This document shows, piece after piece, positions 57,399 to 64,000 of a stretch of 64,000 bases of DNA. The notes under the pieces were generated by a model. The model was not told where the DNA came from. It made no database searches and saw only the letters and a list, made by a program, of their open reading frames with translations. Origin of the DNA: Syncephalis plumigaleata (lineage: Eukaryota > Zoopagomycota > Zoopagomycetes > Zoopagales > Piptocephalidaceae); assembly GCA_025201365.1 (NCBI GenBank), contig JAIXMF010000004.1, positions 806,001 to 870,000 on the forward strand, read 5' to 3'. Every line of letters begins with the position of its first letter. Within the stretch, counting starts at the first letter, position 1. Position numbers and translations under genes: made by a program.

Positions 57399-58464
57399 AT
57401 GGATCTCTTCAACGATTTGTCGGATCGACTTTTGTTTGCCGTTCCTAAGAAGGGGCGCTTGCACGAGCATTGCTTGAAATTGCTTGCGGGTGCTGACGTT
57501 CAGTTTCACCGACGATCCAGACACGACATTGCCTTGGTGCACAACCTACCGGTTGCACTTATATTTCTACCGGCTGCGGATATAGCCAAGTTCGTTGGCG
57601 AGGGTAATATCGACCTGGGCATAACGGGACGCGATATTGTCGAGGAGACCGAGCAAGCCAACAAGGTCGAGGAGATAATGAAACTCGGTTTCGGTCGTTG
57701 TCGATTATCGGTGCAAGCACCAGCTCGCGGTCCACACGCGGTAGAATCGATCGACTCGCTCGTCGGCAAGCGTGTAGTTACGAGTTTCGTTAATTTATCG
57801 CAACGCTACTTTGATACACTCGATGCAAAGGCTGCCGAGAATGGTACGCCTTCTTCATCGCCAACGGAAATCAAACACGTGGGCGGTAGTGTTGAGGCAG
57901 CATGTGCACTTGGTCTCGCCGATTGTATCGGTAAGTGAATGATATAGACACCAGCATCATAGTTTATTAATGGTAGTTGAATCGAATAATACGATTGATT
58001 GTAGTCGATCTTGTTGGTAAGTAGCGATAAATAAAACACTGATGACTAGTTTGATTGCTAATACAATAATAACTACAATAACAATGATAGAATCCGGAGA
58101 AACGATGAGAGCGGCAGGATTACATGAAATCGCCACAGTACTAGAGACGGAGGCAATTCTCATTAGGAATCCACGTACGAAACACGATGGATTAGTGCGT
58201 AAATTGGCCGCACGTATAGAAGGTGTTATCATGGCACAACGCTACGTGCTATGCAACTACAACTGCGAGCGTTCTCGTCTGGCAGAGGCAACGAAAATTA
58301 CGCCAGGTCGCACTGCCCCAACTATTAGCACGCTAGAGAACGATAACTTTGTGGCAGTTAGTGCAATGGTGTTGAAATCTGAAGTGGCAGATATTATGGA
58401 CAGGTTAAAGGAGATCAAGGCCACCGATATCCTTGTCTTGAACATTAACAATTGTCGCGTTTAG
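57399..58464 (+). CDS. HIS1: ATP phosphoribosyltransferase, first enzyme of histidine synthesis
   Basis: Joins ATP and PRPP; feedback-inhibited by histidine in the family. Three exons: 57399-57930, a 12-base micro-exon 58005-58016, and 58091-58464, giving 305 residues with no frame break. Landmarks are LLFAVPKKGRLHEHCLKLL, FLPAADIAKFVGEGNIDLGI and TGRDIVEE in the first lobe, then KHVGGSVEAACALGLADCIV and DLVESGETMRAAGL, the PRPP-binding region, part of which is encoded by the micro-exon. The last 75 residues (VAVSAMVLKSEVADIMDRL and on) form the C-terminal regulatory domain of the long (HisG-L) form. ATG 57399 gives MDLFNDLSDRLLFAV, matching the family start. Confidence 0.97.
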
Positions 58465-59131
58465 TGTATACGTGTGACTAAGCAAACATTCGATATTCGA
58501 AATATATACATACATATACATACATATAGTAATTTGAATGATTCTACAATTGCTAGTTTATCCTAATCTCGAAAGCTAATGCTAACAACTCATTAATAAT
58601 TTATTCGATAGTTGCTCATGTTTAGAATGTTGATGAAAGAGAGAGAGAGAGAGAATCATGCATCTATATGCGTGTGGAATTTGTTGAAACACGCCATGCT
58701 ATTCTACTTATGACGGTGTAGCGATTGTTGCATGTTTCCACCTTGTTTAGTGTAACCATTATGCATTGTTATACATATCATGCGGTCACATCATTGCTAG
58801 TCGTCCCTACCGTCCTAGTGCTTTTTATTCTATTTCGTCGTTCAAAGCGCCGGTTCGCTTATTGTTCATTATCCTCCTCCACGTATTCTCTATTCCATTT
58901 GATCATCCGATATTGAAAAAGATATTCGTTTCTTTGTGGATATCCATCTACTCGCCGCTGGTTCGGTTAATCGTACTTGTAAAACTTGCACAACAACAGT
59001 CGTATTATTGATTAGTCTACTGTAAAATTCCGTTAAAGCTGTACACACGCACATATATATTGATACGCTTTCATCAAGCAAATCGATAGTCGTTGCGAAA
59101 TTCGTTACCAACTATCTATTCTCGTTCGAAT
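58465..59131. promoter_or_regulatory. Interval between HIS1 and the receptor-like gene
   Basis: About 670 bases with a (GA)n tract near 58638-58653 and TACATA runs near 58505-58527. Overlapping short open stretches at 58725-59011 show no domain or start context. No gene was called. Confidence 0.45.
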
Positions 59132-61112
59132 ATGCCAATCATCACTAGGAGGATGCTGTTATGGCTTCTCCTCTGGATCACGATAGTAATAGTTGGATTG
59201 AATTCGGTCACGGCTGAAATCGTATTTAATGTCACCTCTGTTAATAGTCAAAAAACCATACAAACAATCACTCCCTTTCAAAGTGATCCGGTCGCCATTA
59301 ATGAGCCGGCCATATGGACGATACCCGAGATTGAAGTTGGCAACTGCACGATCAAGCAATGGGACGACATATCGAAGCATACGCACTTCAAGACACTCAA
59401 GGGAACGATAGTCTCATTCGACAAGAGAAGTATATGGGATGCCGGTTGTAAATCCTATTATCAAGCAAGTATAACTATAGCTATATATATGTATATATGT
59501 ATATTAGCTAGCTAACGTAATCCATCAGATTGTCAATGAAGTGCTTAATAAGCAGGAAGCAATGAAGAAGGCGGGTTTCCCTCCAGTTCGTGGCGTTGTT
59601 CTTCCATCGCTACTACCGGGCAATGCAGCAGGGGACCCGATGACACTTATTGCGGCGGTGGTAGGGATAGCAATTTCACGGCAAGTCATTCCGATATCCT
59701 GGAAGTAGGTTCCCAGTCGTTGAATAATGCCAGCGACGCATGCCACAGTCCAGTTTATAAGAACATCAACGAGGAAATGATAGCTGTCGTGATACTCAAC
59801 AGGAAATGATAGAAGCACTCGAGATGTGGTATAACGAGCAATTGGACAGCGACGTTGTCCACACCTTACAGGCGACTATTAGCGTGGAACCCGGTCCTTG
59901 GAATCGCTACTTTGTCGGGCATAACTACGAAATCAAGCAGTATCTGGTGTTTATCTCGGTGAGTGGTAATACTAGACGTGTTTATACTAAGCGCATATTT
60001 GTATCTTTCCTTTTTTTACTGACAATAAGCATGAACGCGTAGAGTATTATTCTTTTCATGATGGGCATCTATATCATTTACCAGCTACTCAAGACATACC
60101 TGACCTTCCGTTATATTCGTATTCTCATTATCGTTATCGATTTAGTTAGTCTTTGCCTGAACAAAGCACTATACTTTGAACATATCGTGTACAATAGACG
60201 TTTAGTTCTATTTAATGCCAGTCAACTGGTACTAGCTATTGCCGTTATAATCATCCTAATGCTATGGTAAGTAGGATGATGACATGTCTTGTTTCCTACG
60301 TAAACGTGCAACCAACACTAATACTATCTATCGCTGTTCAACTGCGAATAGGACGATGCGTATGCCGTATACGACACAGCTTGCATCGTGGATTTTCTCC
60401 GGTTTCCTCATCCTCAATCTGTGCTACGTAATCGGCATGCTCATGTGGCTTATTACATCGACGGATCTATTCATGGCGCAACTACCGAAGACAAAGCTTG
60501 CCAATGTAATATCGCAAAGTTATTGATTATCATCCTTTCCTATTATGGTGAGTAAACCATACAATGCACATTCTATTATTTACTGACGAGAATATACCAT
60601 TGATTACCATAGCCATTGTATTTGCTCGTAATCGTCATCTCATTGGCAAGAAGGAATACGAAGAGGATAATCTCCAACCGGTAAGTAATCGATTGCTATT
60701 ACTATTATTGTTATGGCTATGTCGTAAATGGCAAATACGAATAGCAACACTAATGTCCATTGCAATAGTTTATATGCAATCGGTCGTTATTTCCCTTTAC
60801 TGGGTGATCAGTTTGTGCTTTCCGCTACTCCTGCAACAGACCGTGGAATATCCCTCGGGACGCTTCTACATCTACCTTATATTCGATATCATCGAGTTTG
60901 TCACCCATTCCAGCATTATTATAGGAATCAGTCGACAGACCGTCATTACCAATAGGAAGCCAAGACCCGCGAGTTCCATCTACAGTTATTCGGATCTTTG
61001 GTATAATGCACGCTACACGGAAGATCAGGATGAGCAAGCGACTACCTCGAACTTGAAACGCTCCAAGACCATCATGACACATGCCAGTCGTAAGACGACA
61101 CTTGTCATTTAA
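59132..61112 (+). CDS. Receptor-like seven-helix membrane protein with signal peptide and ectodomain
   Basis: ATG 59132 opens MPIITRRMLLWLLLWITIVI, a strong signal peptide. An ectodomain of about 240 residues follows, with several N-glycosylation-type sites and cysteines in CTIKQWDD, DAGCKSYYQ and SDACHSPVYKNI. From about 59940 come seven predicted membrane helices (first near SIILFMMGIYIIYQLLKTYL, then RILIIVIDLVSLCLNKALYF, LVLAIAVIIILMLW, WIFSGFLILNLCYVIGMLMW, KLLIIILSYY, a sixth around MSIAIVYMQSVVISLYWVIS, and FYIYLIFDIIEFVTHSSIII). A basic, Ser-rich cytoplasmic tail ends THASRKTTLVI. Introns near 59959-60042 and 60269-60350 are GT-AG. Single-base frame repairs are needed near 59650, 59806 and 60523. 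The topology resembles receptors rather than transporters, but no known family was recognised. Confidence 0.65.
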
Positions 61113-62292
61113 CTCTTTAGTTGGCATCATATTAACTAATAAACATTTATTATATCTATTGTTATGATAATTATTATGTGTATTGCATGTGGCAAGCTTG
61201 GAAACGTACAGCAGTTGTGTCACCTTGCGAACAAGAAGCACGCTAATCCTGTTTATGCTGTGGCTTCATGCGAGTAGAACTGTGCACGCGTTAACTTATC
61301 ACTACAGTGTAAAGAACTACCAACCTTTCGTTTAATAAACTCCCTTTTTCCCTCGCGACTACTTATCTCTTCAGTGTAGTTCATTTTGTAATATCTAACT
61401 GTCAATCTACCATGCAGCGTAGTATCATTGTCCACATGTCATAGTGTTGATTTTATCGTTTAATCTATCCTTAATACATGGTCTACCCTTACCTGACTGG
61501 GATCCATTCTTTATGCCCGAGCAAAAAAGTACGTTCTCATTAAAGCATTAAACACGCTAACAGCATAACAAACACATCATAGTGATGTGGCCTACTCCAC
61601 CTATGCCGCCATCTATGCCACCCTATGCCGCAAACAATGCACAACAATGCCCAACAATGCCGCAAAAATGTCACCCTATGCCACAAACGATATCTCGTAC
61701 TAGTAGCGATAGTAATAGCTCGTCAGCCTTCTCTAGTTCCCGCTCTAGTGGAGCAAATTCATTTGCAACTGCGTCTGCAAGTTCTGGAACCATGGACAAA
61801 TAATAACGGCACTATTCATCTTAATAAAACTATTGCTATTCTTTGTCATGGATAATGCCATCTCGTTAATAGCAGAAATGATATTGATCTTCCATTGCAT
61901 CATTCTATTGATTCTACCAAAATAAACGATGGTACACGTTCATATACTAGTCTATTCTCAACAATATCGGCACTAGTAGAATAGGGAATGACGATGGTGA
62001 GCATGCTTGTTCTCTATGCGATGGATAACAAGTTAATACCAAGAATTGTGACTACAGGATGTTTATTATAGAAGGTGATTACACCGCTAAAGAGCGTGTG
62101 CAACGTTGATTGGTGCCCCCGATGACTATATTGGATTTTATCCCGATATCGTTCAGCTTACTTGGAGTAAACAGCATCGTTACATGTTCTCTTTTTCCGC
62201 GTATCGCGCCATATTGCACTCATTTTACATCTCTTTATTCATCAAAGCAAAAAGCACTTGAATTCCCGTTACTTTTCTCAATCAATACAGTC
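61113..62292. other. Interval between the receptor-like gene and HUT1
   Basis: About 1.2 kb. At 61582-61700 is a low-complexity stretch of repeated ATGCC/ATGCCGC words that creates a proline/methionine-rich frame; I do not call it a gene. The right end is the HUT1 promoter. Upstream in-frame codons before 62293 have no ATG matching the family start. Confidence 0.5.
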
Positions 62293-63334
62293 ATGCTTGC
62301 GCTGTTAGGCAGCGTTCTCGGCATTTATGCTTTCTTTCTAACCTGGTCGATACTTCAGGAGCGTATTAGTACGACGCCCTACGGCGAGGATCAAGAACGG
62401 TTCCGCTACTTTATCGTTCTCAATGGCGTTCAGGCATTGTGCGCCTCTCTAGTGGCACTGAGCTACATCAAATTCACGGGACGTCATCTAGGCTGGCCAT
62501 CGACCGACCTACTGAAGAAATATATTCAGGCAGCGTGCACGAACGCGCTAGCATCGCCCTTTGGCTATGCTGCCCTTAAACACATCGACTACCCGACACT
62601 TATCCTCGGCAAGTCGTGCAAACTCGTACCGGTAATGCTGGTTAGCTTCGTGCTCTACGGGAAGCGCTATCCCCTCTACAAGTATGTCTCGGTGGCTGCC
62701 GTTACCGCCGGTGTCTCGGCGTTCATGTTATTGCAGCCGGCAAAGGCAGGCAGCACCGCAACAAGCAGTCTATTCGGTCTATCGCTCCTATAATCAATCT
62801 GATACTTGATGGAGCAACCAATAGTACACAGGATCAGATATTCCATAAATATCGCGTCACCGGCCAGCAAATGATGTGTTTCATGAATCTATTCGGCGGT
62901 TTACTAATGTTCTTATGGCTACTTAATCCATGGAATCCTGAGCTAATGCAAGCCATCGCTTTTTGTACGCGTCATCCATCAGTTATCATGGATATCCTTG
63001 TGTTCTCGGGTTGCGGCGCACTCGGACAATGCTTCATCTTCTTTACTCTGGCGCGTTTCGGCTCATTGGTGCTGGTCACGGTGACTGTGACGCGAAAGAT
63101 GTTTAGTATGCTATTATCGGTATTTTGGTTCGGTCATGAGATGAACTCGGGTCAATGGGCGGGTGTTGCCGTGGTATTCGCCGGCATTACCATCGAGGCA
63201 TACATGAAGAGTCGCGAAAGCAGCAAGAAACCAGTTGTGTTATCAAGCAATCCAATGGAGTGAGTCGGGATGTGACCAGCAACGAGCCAGTTAAACCCAA
63301 GAAGCAATCCACGCGTGCTAGACGAAGAAAGTAG
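62293..63334 (+). CDS. HUT1: ER UDP-galactose/UDP-sugar transporter of the SLC35B1/Hut1 type
   Basis: A ten-helix nucleotide-sugar transporter of the ER membrane. Start MLALLGSVLGIYAFFLTWSI (ATG 62293) matches the family start. Further landmarks are QERISTTPYG, GYAALKHIDYPTLILGKSCK, LVPVMLVSFVLYGKRYP, then GQQMMCFMNLFGGLLMFLW, GALGQCFIFFTLARFGSL and TVTRKMFSMLLSVFWFGHEM. The C terminus KPKKQSTRARRRK is basic, consistent with ER retention. Intronless. The two halves are joined by one lost base near 62791 (after GLSLL), and another near 63258 is needed to reach the basic tail; without it the protein stops at NPME (TGA at 63261-63263). It supports glycosylation in the secretory pathway, next to other secretory genes of the window. 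Confidence 0.93.
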
Positions 63335-63736
63335 ATATCTATTAATGATTTCTAGATGATGATGATTACTACAATTATTAATTAATTAAAAAGGAAGAAA
63401 CAGCTAGTTTGTAATGTTGACATTGAAAGAAGCTGTAAAAATGATTGAGAATTACACATTTAAACTCAATGGATGTGACAAATGCAGGATATAAAGTTGT
63501 TATAACTCCTTACTGGCATGAAGTGAGCCAAGCGTGCCGTTCCTTTTTCTCCTCGTTTCCTTGTTGATTGATTCGTTTATATGCTGAACAATTTGTTAGT
63601 TGTTTCTTTTTATTATTAACAATTACCTTAACAGTTATATGGCATACAGCCTATTATAAGAATGCTAACAGTAAGATAAATAATTAGTGAAAGTATACGA
63701 GACACTGATATGTGAACTATTGGTGTTCTCTAATAG
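63335..63736. other. HUT1 3' flank and upstream region of the next gene
   Basis: About 400 AT-rich bases. It may hold an unrecognised first exon of the gene that continues past the right edge. Confidence 0.4.
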
Positions 63737-63884
63737 CGATCAAAGCGCTTGCGTTCAGTAGAAGTGCAACCAACTAGTACACCGATAGATGAATCTGTAC
63801 CAACAGCAGCAACCGCTGACCCTGTAAATGCCGAGTCAGACAATACCGACAGCCTTGATCGTCACAGTCAACGCACTCAGGAAG
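63737..63884 (+). CDS. Probable internal exon of a gene running off the right edge
   Basis: A polar open segment (KRLRSVEVQPTSTPIDES and onward, Thr/Asp-rich, ending DRHSQRTQE) is flanked by an acceptor-like CTCTAATAG and a donor-like GAAG/GTATGT. The phase is consistent with an internal exon. No family can be named from this disordered sequence. Confidence 0.4.
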
Positions 63885-64000
63885 GTATGTTTAACGATAT
63901 TATGTTAGCAGCAGCAGCAATAGTAGTAGTAGTAGTAGTAGACCATACAACGAGTATACATGATATCATATGATGTAGATAACTTATCATTGTCATTGTT

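Noticed and set aside
58725-59011. Overlapping short frames between HIS1 and the receptor-like gene
   Set aside because: Hydrophobic frames in AT/T-rich DNA without splice signals, domain or start context.
61582-61803. Pro/Met/Ser-rich open frame
   Set aside because: Created by repeated ATGCC-type words; simple-sequence DNA explains it without a gene.

Overview
The window looks like nuclear DNA of an intron-dense, AT-rich fungus. Coding genes carry many short introns (mostly 45-90 bases, GTAAGT-type donors, terminal TAG/CAG acceptors). The gene set is fungal: a fungalysin (M36), a kexin with a fungal-style Golgi tail, ATP phosphoribosyltransferase HIS1, a Tel1/ATM kinase and an SUT-type sugar transporter. 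Gene structure and composition suggest an early-diverging lineage; a zoopagalean mycoparasite such as Syncephalis would fit, but that placement is inference. No rRNA, tRNA or CRISPR was recognised. Layout: 0-11.3 kb, the 3' end of a secreted fungalysin and a whole TEL1-like gene on the minus strand; 11.7-12.8 kb, proteasome alpha5; 13-16.4 kb, KEX2; 17-20.6 kb, a CLC chloride transporter; 21.4-23.9 kb, an SUT/GPH sugar transporter; 24-26.2 kb, CCT1; 27.4-29.5 kb, a Fizzy-family APC/C activator; 29.5-32.2 kb, a repeat-bearing gene desert; 32.2-35.9 kb, VPS34; 36-37.3 kb, a signal-peptide pseudokinase; 38.4-40.2 kb, an ethanolamine/choline phosphotransferase; 40.4-41.9 kb, an arrestin-related adaptor; 42.7-44.1 kb, a signal-peptide kinase; 44.4-46.6 kb, NCS2/CTU2; 47.6-50.1 kb, a secreted prolyl oligopeptidase; 50-54.4 kb, a second repeat-rich desert with LINE relics; 54.4-58.5 kb, a hypothetical protein, a third secreted kinase-like protein and HIS1; 59.1-61.1 kb, a seven-helix receptor-like protein; 62.3-63.3 kb, HUT1. 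Functionally the window mixes housekeeping genes with a secretory theme: KEX2 and HUT1 serve the secretory pathway, VPS34 and the CLC transporter serve endosomes and vacuole, the arrestin and the sugar transporter form a plausible adaptor/cargo pair, and two peptidases plus three kinase-like proteins carry secretion signals. The most interesting candidates are the signal-peptide kinase-like proteins with graded loss of catalytic residues, and the receptor-like seven-helix protein with a large ectodomain. A recurrent oddity is that many clearly conserved genes are interrupted by single-base losses, usually consistent with collapse of a short homopolymer. The block 11.7-21.3 kb and HIS1 are free of them. 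Uneven consensus quality is the simplest reading, but it affects every gene model here and should be settled with cDNA or raw reads. Several dispersed non-coding repeats (a ~70-base family in four copies, a ~450-base family in three, a ~70-base pair) fill the two deserts.
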